The notes beneath the pieces were generated by a model that worked only from the letters and a program-made list of their open reading frames with translations, had not been told where the DNA came from and made no database searches. From contig JAJRPF010000042.1 of the NCBI GenBank assembly GCA_024280885.1, positions 1 to 64,000 of the forward strand: a DNA stretch of 64,000 nucleotides, given 5' to 3'. Source of the DNA: Planctomycetota bacterium (lineage in GTDB: Bacteria; Planctomycetota; JAJSAM01; JAJVHW01). The translations under genes and the position numbers were made by a program. This document shows, in pieces, positions 50,842-59,600 of this stretch. Position 1 is the stretch's first letter. Every line of letters begins with the position of its first letter.

Positions 50842-51046
50842 CTAGGGGTGCGGCCAGAAACCCCCGTGGAGAGCCGGACGTGTTCGGGCGGGACGGCTGT
50901 CGTGGGTGACAGGCGACTCGACTCCGGAGAGTCTCCGAGCCTGGCAGCCGCGGCAGACGGCCTGCCCGGGCACGGTGGATGCTCCGCACGTCGGCCGGCT
51001 ATCACCCCCTCACCGGCGCCGCGGGGGTTTCTGGCCGGGCACCTAG
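50842..51046 (-). repeat. R2 element, copy 2
   Basis: 205 bp with clear terminal inverted repeats. The left 25 bp (from 50842) and right 25 bp (to 51046) are inverted copies with 22 of 25 matching, both running into CTAG at the tips. The conserved inner core is GGCCAGAAACCCCCG and its complement. Internal nested inverted repeats fold around 50910-50960. The right tip CTAG supplies the stop codon of the FHA pseudokinase gene (51043-51045). Similar to copy 1 (25095-25294), with about a dozen differences. Confidence 0.85.
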
Positions 51047-52284
51047 CGACCGCCGGCCGCGCGTGTGAGCTGGTTCTCGAACGCTGCGAGCGACTCCGAT
51101 CGGGATCCCGGATCTCGATCGAGCGAGCTTTCGACCGCGCTCGCGAGGGCCGGGCTGACTTTCATGTTGATCCGTCGCAGAGCTGGCGGATGGCCCGCAA
51201 GCGTGCGCCGTGTGATCTCATCTGTGGTGGCGCCGTCGAAGGGCGGGATGCCCGCCAGCATGTGGTAGAGCATCGCAGCCACGGAGTAGACCAGCGCGCG
51301 CTCGTCGCCCTCGTCGACCGCTCCTCGTGTGACCTCCGGTGCGACGTAGGGAGCCTCGGAGAGTGAGGGCGCGCGCCCGGCGTGATCTGGGTCCACGAAG
51401 AGCCAGAGTTTGACGTCATGAGCATCCGAAACGAGGACGCGCTGCGACGAGACCCACGAGAAAGCGGCGCCCTCGGACTTGGCGTAGTGCAGCGCATTGA
51501 GCGTACGCGTCGCAACCTGCACGGCGCTCCTGATCTTGACGAAGCGGCGCTCCTCGAGCACCTCGGTGAACGGGCGCCCCGTGAAGTGCTCCATCACGAC
51601 ATAGCTGGTCGCAGGCGCCTCGCCGAAGTCCAGGATCTGCAGCACGTGCGGATGGAGAAAATGCGAGACGCGGCGGACCTCGCCGAGTAGCGCATCGCGG
51701 TACCCGGGACGCGCCATCAAGGGCGCGTCGAAGACCGCGAGTGTGACCGAGCGCGTCAGCGACGGCTGATGCGCGCGAAAGTAGAAGCCGGCGCCAAGCG
51801 CGGGCATCGTCTCGAGAAGCCGGAACTCCCCGAGCTCGGTGTCGATCAGGTGGTCCAGGTTTCGGCAGTCCAGATGGAACGGTCGGCCGCGACCCCCACG
51901 CACAAGATCGGTCTCGGCGATGGACTCGCCGCACTCCCGACAATGCAAGACGACGGCGACTTCGCCGGAGCCGAGGATCTCTTCCGTGCTTGCCTCGCGG
52001 AAGAGCACCACCGTCTCGGTGCCAAGCCGGAACGTGGCGTTCTCGGACAGGCGCTGCCGATCGATACGCGCATCATCGACCCACAGTCCGTTGCTGCTCT
52101 TGCAGTCCTCGACGTACCAGCCGTCGGCATCGCGCGCCACGACGGCATGAACGCGGCTCATCGACGCGTCGAACACGTGAAAGTCGCTCGTCTTGCTGCG
52201 ACCGATCGTGATCGCCGTGCGCTCGCCAGCCCGGTACTCAAGACCCCGACGAGGGCCAGCGACGACTTTCAACACCACGCCCAT
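51043..52284 (-). CDS. FHA-domain pseudokinase
   Basis: 413 residues from ATG 52284. An N-terminal FHA domain (about 1-95) has the phosphopeptide-binding pattern IGRSKTSDFHVFDASMSRVHA and SSNGLWV. A cysteine-bearing linker (about 105-135, HCRECGE...LDC) may bind zinc. The C-terminal half is a degenerate kinase: the lysine strand reads SVTLAVFDAP with no conserved K, the HRDLKPxN loop is replaced by FSWVSSQRVLV, and no DFG is evident. FHA proteins bind phosphothreonine, so a partner role with the adjacent Ser/Thr kinase is plausible. The stop codon comes from R2. A perfect 6-bp hairpin (52353-52369) lies just upstream of the start. Confidence 0.82.
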   Translation of the reverse strand: MGVVLKVVAGPRRGLEYRAGERTAITIGRSKTSDFHVFDASMSRVHAVVARDADGWYVEDCKSSNGLWVDDARIDRQRLSENATFRLGTETVVLFREASTEEILGSGEVAVVLHCRECGESIAETDLVRGGRGRPFHLDCRNLDHLIDTELGEFRLLETMPALGAGFYFRAHQPSLTRSVTLAVFDAPLMARPGYRDALLGEVRRVSHFLHPHVLQILDFGEAPATSYVVMEHFTGRPFTEVLEERRFVKIRSAVQVATRTLNALHYAKSEGAAFSWVSSQRVLVSDAHDVKLWLFVDPDHAGRAPSLSEAPYVAPEVTRGAVDEGDERALVYSVAAMLYHMLAGIPPFDGATTDEITRRTLAGHPPALRRINMKVSPALASAVESSLDRDPGSRSESLAAFENQLTRAAGGR

Positions 52285-52707
52285 ACGAGCCACGTCCTCC
52301 CGGCGCCGAAGCGGCACGCCGACGCGGATAGTAGCTCGGACTCTTCACGAGGGTCACGCACTTCGTGACGACGATCGAGGTGAAGCCGCGCGGCGGTCTC
52401 GAAGCGGGGGCCAACGCGGGCCCGGCAAGGCGCGTCCTGAACGAGGACAGAGCGTCGAGATCAAGCCTCACGCATGACTTCCTAGCCCCTGCCATCCGCA
52501 CAACTCCGGTTCGTAGGGGCACGGCCCGAGAACCCCGCCACTCTGTCAGTGTACGCCGCTGGAGCGCAGATGCCGATGCCAGCGTCGACTGCGCGCGCCG
52601 GGCGCCACTTCGACCGCCCCCCGGGATCGCGTCCGCTGTCACACACGGGGCGGCTACCATTTCCGTCCCTCGGAATCCGGGGGCACACCCACCAGGAGAG
52701 TTGAACG
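52285..52707. other. Intergenic region before clpP, no gene seen
   Basis: About 420 bp between the FHA gene start and clpP. It contains the 6-bp hairpin GTCACG/CGTGAC at 52353-52369 and must hold promoters for both divergent genes. A GTG-initiated frame (from 52365) has no protein-like character. No RNA gene recognised. Confidence 0.4.
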
Positions 52708-53316
52708 ATGAACTGGCAGACCGGAGCCCCGCGCAACGACTGCGACGACAAGGAGAAGGGCGAGCAGACGCCGGCACCGATCGCGAAGCAGCTTCTCGAG
52801 AGCCGCACGATCCTGCTCACCGGTCCCGTGACCGACGAGTTGAGCCAGAAGATCATGGCGCAACTGCTGGTACTCGACGCGCAGGACTGCGAGAAGCCGA
52901 TCCGCGTGTACATCAACTCGCCTGGTGGGTCTGTGGACTCCGGCTTCGCGATTTACGACTGCATGCGATTCGTGAAAAGTCCGGTCCAAGCCATCTGCGC
53001 CGGGCTCGCTGCCAGTGCGGCAACGGTCATCCTGCTCGGGGCGGACAAGGGCCAGCGTTGCTCGCTGCCGAACACACGGTTCCTCTTGCATCAGCCGTCA
53101 ACGGGCATGCAAGGCCAGGCCAGCGACATCGCGATCGGCGCGCAACAGATCCTGAAGCTGCGCAAGCGCATCAACGAGTTGCTTGTCGAAGAGACCGGGC
53201 AGAGCCTCGATCAGATCCAGAACGACACGCATCGCGACCATTGGATGACTGCCGACGAGTCGCTCGCGTACGGCCTGATCGACCGGGTCGTGGCCTCCGC
53301 AGCCGATCTGGACTGA
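52708..53316 (+). CDS. clpP: ATP-dependent Clp protease proteolytic subunit
   Basis: 202 residues. ATG 52708 has GGAGAG about 9 nt upstream. The serine-protease core has INSPGGSVDSG (oxyanion loop), GLAASAATVIL (nucleophile Ser in the GxxAS position), LLHQPS (catalytic His) and the DTHRDHWM Asp region, in the ClpP order. Residues 1-22 (NWQTGAPRNDCDDKEKGEQT) are longer and more acidic than usual, possibly a propeptide. No clpX or clpA is adjacent. A single-copy or alternative ClpP role cannot be decided from the window. Confidence 0.94.
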   Translation: MNWQTGAPRNDCDDKEKGEQTPAPIAKQLLESRTILLTGPVTDELSQKIMAQLLVLDAQDCEKPIRVYINSPGGSVDSGFAIYDCMRFVKSPVQAICAGLAASAATVILLGADKGQRCSLPNTRFLLHQPSTGMQGQASDIAIGAQQILKLRKRINELLVEETGQSLDQIQNDTHRDHWMTADESLAYGLIDRVVASAADLD

Positions 53317-53397
53317 CGACTGACGCTTGAGACGGGCGCCCGGCGTGGGCTGCGCCTCGCGCCAGTCCCCTTTAGGCCAGCCAGTCTCGTAGGGCGG

Positions 53398-55230
53398 TCA
53401 GTCTTCGTAGGGCAATACGACGCGGTCGATCCGTGGGCCGCCGCCGGTCCCGCCCAGCCCGCCAAATTCCACGCGGAAGCGGACGAAGCGGAGGGCGGGA
53501 AGGCTGGTGAGGGCCGGCGCCCAGTCGCTGGATCGGTCTGCGTCCGCGAAGCCATCCGGCGTCGCCGCGGCGGTCTGGAATTCGACGACGTAGCCCGGAT
53601 CTTCCGACGCTGCCGTCCCGACGATTCGGGCCTCGCGCCAGCCGGGGTTCACGACCCCCGAGTCGTACCAGGTCGAACGCGCCTGGGGCGGGACGCCGGT
53701 CACGAGGAGTTCGACTGCGGGCAGGAGCGCGCCGCCGAGATGCTCGACGAGTGCCAATCCCCCGAGATCTTCCGTCGCCGCGAGCCGCACGCTCGCGGGG
53801 ACACTCAATTCGACCTCCAGGAGAAGTGACTCGCCACGCCGCACAGCGACCGGCACGTCGAACGGGATCTCCACGACGGCGACACCGTCGTCATCGACCT
53901 CGACTTCCACATCGAACGCGTCGTCGGGGTGAACGACCAGCATGAGGTCGGACGCGGCTCGGTTGCCGAAGAACGTGGGATCCGCCCGAAGAAGGTTGGT
54001 CGGCCCCGCCGCGACCGCCACTGCGGTCAACGTGTCGCCGGGCACGGCACCCCGCAGGGTGAGTCGGAGCGCAGACGCGGCGCCCGTGGGAGCCGAGTCA
54101 CCGGGGAAAACCACCTGGAAGCGAAGCGAGTCGGTCTCCGGAAATTCGGCGTCCCAGTCGTCACCCTCGGTCGGGCTCCACCGCACTCGCCCGGCGCGCG
54201 CGACCAGATAGCCGGGCGCATCGGAAGGGGACCACCCGCCAGTGGTCGCGGCACCGTCTGACGTGTCGGTGGTGACAAAATTCTCCTGGAGCTCGTGGAG
54301 GCGTGTGGCCTCGACCGAGAACTTCACGAGTGCGCGCTGCGCGGGATTGCCGGCGAGATCGAGGAGGCCGGGACGCACATCTACGACGACGTTTGCTCCG
54401 GGCGGGAACGGGCGGCGCGGCCGCACCACAAGGCGCATCAGGTCCGGAGAGAGCCGCAACTTCGCGGGGCGGACGACGCCATCCACGCGTAGCACGACGC
54501 CTGCGCCAGAGCGCACCGACGCTCGCGAGAGTGGTTCGTCAAACCTGAGTTGAACGTGCGAGCCGGGCTTGACGTCACGCGCACCCGCCTCCGGGAGCGA
54601 CCCCACGAACCTCGGAGCCGTCAGGTCGGCATGTCGGCGCCGCCGAGTCCGAAAACGGATCTCGTAACGAGAGTCGAGCGCCGTGCCGTCCTCTGCACGC
54701 AGGGCGCGAGGCGAGCCTCCACCTTCGATCCGGAGGAGAAGCTCGGAGCCGGCGGGGAATTTCACGCCGGGCGCGGGCGCGACGAAGAGGGTGCGATCGG
54801 TGGCCCAGACCCGGACGCGGCGCACGCGGCGTCCGCCGTCGTGGCTGATGCGCACGGAGCGCGCCCCCACCGACCGCAGATCGAGCGACCGATCGAACTC
54901 GATGCGCACGGCACCTTGGCCGGCATGCGCGCCGCCCTCGATACTACTGGAGGCGATCGAGAGCCCCGCGCTCGTGACGAGAGCTGTCGGGGGCGGAGCG
55001 CCATCGACCACGTCGCACGCCGTCAGCCCGAGCACGGGCAGCGCCACGCTCACGATCAGTCGGGCGAGGAATGCTGGGCTCCAGGCTCGACGCTGCGCTC
55101 TTCGACCGCGCAACCCAGACCTATGCATCCCAAGACCGCGCAACGCACGGCAAGACAACGCACGACCACCCCAGCGCCGACGGTGGTCGGGCTGGCTCAT
55201 GGTGAGCCGTTGAACGCGATCGATCCTCAT
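53398..55230 (-). CDS. Lipoprotein with SbsA-type Ig-like domains
   Basis: 610 residues from ATG 55230, which has AAGGAG 7 nt upstream, deciding this start over ATG 55128. The n-region is long and Arg-rich, and the lipobox is GLTAC. Two Ig-like (SbsA/Big_5 type) domains follow in the first half: GAVRIEFDRSLDLRSV and PGSHVQLRFDEPLSRASV each precede RLVVRPRRPFPPGANV-like strands. The rest is beta-rich with long valine/aspartate strands and no recognised enzyme. It is likely an envelope protein. It lies immediately downstream of an ECF sigma gene on the same strand, which could control it. Confidence 0.75.
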   Translation of the reverse strand: MRIDRVQRLTMSQPDHRRRWGGRALSCRALRGLGMHRSGLRGRRAQRRAWSPAFLARLIVSVALPVLGLTACDVVDGAPPPTALVTSAGLSIASSSIEGGAHAGQGAVRIEFDRSLDLRSVGARSVRISHDGGRRVRRVRVWATDRTLFVAPAPGVKFPAGSELLLRIEGGGSPRALRAEDGTALDSRYEIRFRTRRRRHADLTAPRFVGSLPEAGARDVKPGSHVQLRFDEPLSRASVRSGAGVVLRVDGVVRPAKLRLSPDLMRLVVRPRRPFPPGANVVVDVRPGLLDLAGNPAQRALVKFSVEATRLHELQENFVTTDTSDGAATTGGWSPSDAPGYLVARAGRVRWSPTEGDDWDAEFPETDSLRFQVVFPGDSAPTGAASALRLTLRGAVPGDTLTAVAVAAGPTNLLRADPTFFGNRAASDLMLVVHPDDAFDVEVEVDDDGVAVVEIPFDVPVAVRRGESLLLEVELSVPASVRLAATEDLGGLALVEHLGGALLPAVELLVTGVPPQARSTWYDSGVVNPGWREARIVGTAASEDPGYVVEFQTAAATPDGFADADRSSDWAPALTSLPALRFVRFRVEFGGLGGTGGGPRIDRVVLPYED

Positions 55231-55289
55231 CCCACTCCTTGAGACGCATGGTGGACACTTGAGTTCCCACCCGATCTCATGAATCTCCC

Positions 55290-55913
55290 TCATGAACCTG
55301 CATCGACATCCCCGTCGGTGAGCTGATCTTCAAGGATAGCGCGGAGCGCGGCGTGTGCGCGGTTCAAGCGCGACTTGACCGTTCCGGGAGGCAGTTCGAG
55401 GATCTCGCCGATCTCCTCATAGGACAATCCCTGCGGGTAGCGCAGGACGATCACCTCGGTCAGCTTCGGCGACAACTCCAGGATAGCCGTCTGCACGAGT
55501 TGCGCTCGCTCGACGCGCAGCGTCTTCGCAAGAGGGTTCGCGTCGGCCGGTCCTGCAGGCTCGGGAATCCCTCCGCCTTCGCCGGAGGAGTCGCGCCCAC
55601 CAGGACCCGACAGCGGCAGCATTCGATGCCGCTTCTCGCGGCGCTTCAGGTCGATGCACTGGTTCAGCACCACGCGATAGAGCCACGAGGTAAAGCGCGC
55701 ACGTGCCTCGAAGCGCGCACCCTTCTTGTAGACGGTGAGAAACGCCTCTTGCGCGGCGTCGGATGCCAGAGCGGCATCACCAAGCACCCGATATGCGAGG
55801 TCAAACGCCCGCTTGTGATGCCGCTGAAACAGCGCAGTGAACGCCTCCTGCCTCACGACGGGGTCGTCTGCGCCGAAGCGCCGGATCAGTTCCAGATCGC
55901 TCGGCTCGTCCAT
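55290..55913 (-). CDS. ECF RNA polymerase sigma factor
   Basis: 207 residues from ATG 55913. The longer frame to 55952 adds 13 basic residues. Region 2 reads AFDLAYRVLGDAALASDAAQEAFLTVYKKG with the FTSWLYRVVLNQCIDLKRRE helix. Region 4 reads LSPKLTEVIVLRYPQGLSYEEIGEILELPPGTVKSRLNRAHAAL. A Gly/Pro linker (about 105-135) separates them. No anti-sigma gene follows. Instead an Ig-like lipoprotein gene starts 60 bp downstream and the divergent neighbour is a small secreted protein. The 386-bp upstream gap carries inverted TCTCA sites. Confidence 0.92.
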   Translation of the reverse strand: MDEPSDLELIRRFGADDPVVRQEAFTALFQRHHKRAFDLAYRVLGDAALASDAAQEAFLTVYKKGARFEARARFTSWLYRVVLNQCIDLKRREKRHRMLPLSGPGGRDSSGEGGGIPEPAGPADANPLAKTLRVERAQLVQTAILELSPKLTEVIVLRYPQGLSYEEIGEILELPPGTVKSRLNRAHAALRAILEDQLTDGDVDAGS

Positions 55914-56033
55914 GCCCGCCCGCTGGTCCCTCCGTGGCCGCTCCTCCCGCACGTGTTGGACGCCTCAACCGCGACGTCTCACCGAGAATTCCACGCGAGG
56001 TTCATCGACGCCAATCGCGATCTGAGGAACTTT

Positions 56034-56121
56034 TCTCATTCTGAGCCCTAATCGCGCCATTTGAGCACAGCGCCCGCAGGCTCGGACAGTGGCGCGATCT
56101 GGCGCATTTCTCATATTGAGA
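56034..56121. promoter_or_regulatory. Pair of TCTCA-N3-TGAG palindromes
   Basis: Two similar sites lie in the 386-bp region between the divergent sigma and small-protein genes: TCTCA-TTC-TGAGC at 56034-56046 and TCTCA-TAT-TGAGA at 56109-56121. Their centres are ~75 bp apart, and each is preceded by a T-run (TTTT and TTT). The region is AT-richer than its surroundings. Such paired inverted motifs suggest binding of a dimeric regulator, possibly a sigma-54 activator. I found no exact sigma-54 promoter, however. Confidence 0.45.
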
Positions 56122-56299
56122 GGAAATGTTCTCGACATGACCGGCGATTTGTTGCCATTATGCAAATGGTTGCCGAGGTGTCTCCGCCTCGGGTCCCAGC
56201 CTCGCAGAGGCCGGGATCCAAAGTGGACTCGGTGACCATTTTTCCCCACCTTTCGAGACTGAGAAGCCTCGGGGGCCGTCCTTATTGGGAGAGATCGTC

Positions 56300-56632
56300 A
56301 TGCGTATTCGTATGTCCGTCCTCGCCGCTGGCCTTGTCGCTGGCGCACTTGCTCTTGGTTCGTCGCCGGTTGGCGCGAATCCTCAGATCGCCTTGAACGG
56401 TTTCGTCGCGGATAGCGCGATGACCGTCCTCGTCGATGCACCCCCCGCCGCCGCAGGCGAGATGTGCTACATCATCCAGGGTGGGCAGATCATCGGCGGT
56501 GGCACGCTAGGCGCCGGTCTCAACTCGTTCGGCGTCGCCACGAACGGTCTCAGCAATACGCTGACGGCTGATGGCCCGGCGCTGATGGCGATCACGCGCG
56601 GTACGTTCGACGACGCTTGGGGCGAAGAGTAG
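56300..56632 (+). CDS. Small secreted protein, function unknown
   Basis: 110 residues from ATG 56300, with GGGAGAG about 8 nt upstream. A signal peptide (1-~28, VLAAGLVAGALALGSSPVGA) is followed by about 80 residues with two short beta-rich segments (IALNGFVADSAMTVLVDAPP and CYIIQGGQIIGGGTLGAG) and an acidic end (DAWGEE). One cysteine (in MCYII). No family recognised. It diverges from the ECF sigma gene and its stop lies 7 nt from the convergent stop of the hybrid kinase. The upstream palindromes and AT-rich gap suggest regulated expression. Confidence 0.65.
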   Translation: MRIRMSVLAAGLVAGALALGSSPVGANPQIALNGFVADSAMTVLVDAPPAAAGEMCYIIQGGQIIGGGTLGAGLNSFGVATNGLSNTLTADGPALMAITRGTFDDAWGEE

Positions 56633-56639
56633 CCGCTCG

Positions 56640-59600
56640 CTAGGAGACGGATACGACGTCTCTGACGTCCGCAAGCGTGAACGGCTTCGGGAGTACGCCG
56701 TCGATGGCGAATTCCGCGAGACGGTTATCCGTCGCTATATCGCCATAGCCTGACATCACCACGACCCGGCCCGCCGCATCGGCGCGCCGGGTCGCTTCGA
56801 TGACCTCCACGCCGCTCGTGCCAGGCATGTAGAGATCGGTGATGACCAGATCGAAGCGCTCGCCGGCCTCGATTCGCCGCGTCGCAGCCTCCCCACTCGA
56901 CGCCTCGACCACGCGGAAGCCCTCGGTGCGCAGCATCGTCGCGAGCACGCGCAAGACGCCCTGCTCGTCGTCCACGACGAGTACGGAGCGCCTCTCTTGA
57001 GCAGCGCTCGCGTCGCCACCGGCGTCTATCGCCGCGGCGGGTTGCGACGAGGTCGCGAGCGGCTCCTTGGAGGCTGGCAAGGCAACGATCATGGACGTGC
57101 CTGTTCCGGGTTGAGAGCGCACACGCAGCGCGCCGCCGTGACGCTCGACGATCTCCTTCGCGATGGCGAGACCGAGACCATTGCCCTGCTCGCCCTTCGT
57201 GCTGAAGAACGGATCGAAGATGCGCTCGACGACGTCGGGTGCGATCCCGCTGCCTGTGTCCTTGACCTCGACCTCGACGACATCCCCGACATCCCCGACA
57301 CGGCGGACAAAGACCTCCAAGTCGCCCCCCGCCGGCATGGCATCGACCGCATTGAGTACGAGGTTGGTGAAGACCTCGCGTAACTCCGGTGCAAGTCCTG
57401 CGACACGCGTGTCGGTCTGCGCGCGGCAGTGTGTGCGGACCCTCCCGCTGCGCGCGTTCGGACCGCTGGCGCAACGAACACGTGTGAAGTCGAGCACCTC
57501 ACGGACGAGCGCGCCCAGGTCCAGAGTCGTGAACTCTTCACGCGGGCGGACGCGGGTGGAGGACTGAATGCGTTTGATGGCTGCGGCGCCGTCCATCGCG
57601 GCGCGCTCGATCATCTCCAGCGAGCGCTGGATGCCCGGGTCCGGCCGATCCTGCATCACGAGTTGGGCCTCGCCGAGGATCACCGCCAGAAGGTTGTTGA
57701 AGTCGTGTGCAACCTCGCCCGCCATCTGCCCGAGAACGCGCAGGCTCTCGGCTCGTACCGCCTCGGTCCGGGCGCGCTTGAGCTCGGTGAGAGATTGGCG
57801 AAGCTCATCGACGAGGCGCGCGTTCTCGAGCGCCATGCCGGCCTGGGCGGCGAAGCCCTCGAGGAGCTGGAGATCGGAGGGCGAGAAGCTTTTCGGGAGG
57901 CTCCGGTTCTCTACGTACACATAACCCAAGACCGTGCCATGGGATTGCACCGGCGCGATCATCAGTGATCGAGGCCGGTAGAGCCGCACGCTCGGCGCGT
58001 CCCCGAGTTCCGATGCGCCACAGGCGTCATCGAAGATGCACGCCCTACCGACTTGCCGCGCATGCTCGATGGCGGAGCGGCTCACTTCTGCGGCGTCTGC
58101 ATCGGCGTCCTCGACGCCGTCTCGCGTGGCGATCTTCGCATGGCGCGCTGCGCCAGAGACCCCATAAACAACGACAGCACGCTCGGCGCGGCAGACGTCG
58201 AGCACCCCGGAGACCATCTCGCTCAACACGTCGTCGATGGAACCGTCGGAACGCAATCGCAACGCGGAACTCAGTACGCGCTCCAGGCCGGCCGCTCGGC
58301 CGCGTGCCCCCCGGAAGCGCACGGATTCACTGCGGAGGTGAGCGCGGAAGCGTGTCACCGGGCCCGCGACTCCGGCAGGCTCCCAATCCGCCGGCAATGC
58401 GAGGCCTGTGGTCGACGCAATCACGGAGTACGGCGCCAACCCGAGGAGCCGAGCACTCTCTTCTGGACCATCCTGGGCAGCCCACGACTGCAGCGCGTCG
58501 AGGGCGCTCTCCATCCGGAGATCCGCATCCGCTTCCTGACCCAGGAGCGCGTCGGCTCGGAGAATCGCTAGGCGCCACTCCCACACGAATGTGCCCGCTG
58601 GACGCTCGTCATCCGCCTCCGGGGCACGCGAACGAAGCCAGGTGGCCACTGCGATGTCGTCGATGGATGTCCACGCGAGCGCAGCCACGTGACACGCGAT
58701 CGCGAAGGGGAGAACCTGATCGTCGGATTCAGCCACATCGCGCGCCACCGAAAGGAAGCCTCGCAAGGGCCAAACATCGCTCGCTCCGCGCGCCACGCAG
58801 CGCGCGAGGGCCGTGGTGAGCGGCTCCGGAGCCGAGCACGCGCCATCCATGGAAGACAGCGTGCGCGAGAGTCGGGCCGAGGCATCTCCCCCGCGCTCCA
58901 CCCAACGCATGATCAGCCTAGCGAATCGCACCGGCTTCGGCCGAGTGCGGCGTGGAAGCGTCGCGTTCGCAAGGGATACTTCACTCGCCAGGCTGAGATT
59001 CTCCAATCGGGCCCCGAGCCATGCGCGCCAGGCGATGGGGTCGAGCACAGTGCCTACAGGCTTCTCAAGCGGGAGTTGCCGGCGATCTCGCTTCGCGCGT
59101 ACGGTGGCTTCGACCATGAGGTGCAGCGTGTCCCAATGCTCGTTCAGACTGCGCGGAGAGGGCGCAAGCTCGTGCGCTCGGCCCAGGCACGTCTCGGCGC
59201 CGTCGATATCGCCCACCTCGGCGAGGAGCAGGGCGGCCCGAACGAAGTGACGTCGCGCCGCACCCTGCATGCCCCAGCGATGGCACCGCCGCCCGAGGTC
59301 CTGCCACGCTCCCGCCGCTCCCGCCGCCCCCATCGGCCGCGACTCGACGATCAGGATATTAGCATCGAGCTTCAGCCCGAGACGCACGATCCCCTCGTCG
59401 TCAGCAAGGCGCCGGGCGAGCTTGAGGATGCGGAGAGCGGAGTGGGGCCGGCGCTGCGCCCTGAGGATGCCAGACAGCGATACGAGAGCCTCAAGCAGGG
59501 CCGGTGAGACCCGATCACGCCGGTTGGCGTGGAGAGCGCGTCGAAGGCGCCGATGCGCCTCGGCGAAGGACCCGCGGACACGCTGAGCCAACGCGGCAAA

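Noticed and set aside
52365-53330. GTG-initiated open frame overlapping the start of clpP
   Set aside because: Composition is arginine-rich and shadow-like, it overlaps clpP out of frame, and there is no ribosome site or family.
56120-56170. Sigma-54 promoter near the paired palindromes
   Set aside because: The closest match (GG...GC around GGCGATTTGTTGC) has 9 rather than 10 bases between GG and GC, so it does not fit the -24/-12 consensus.
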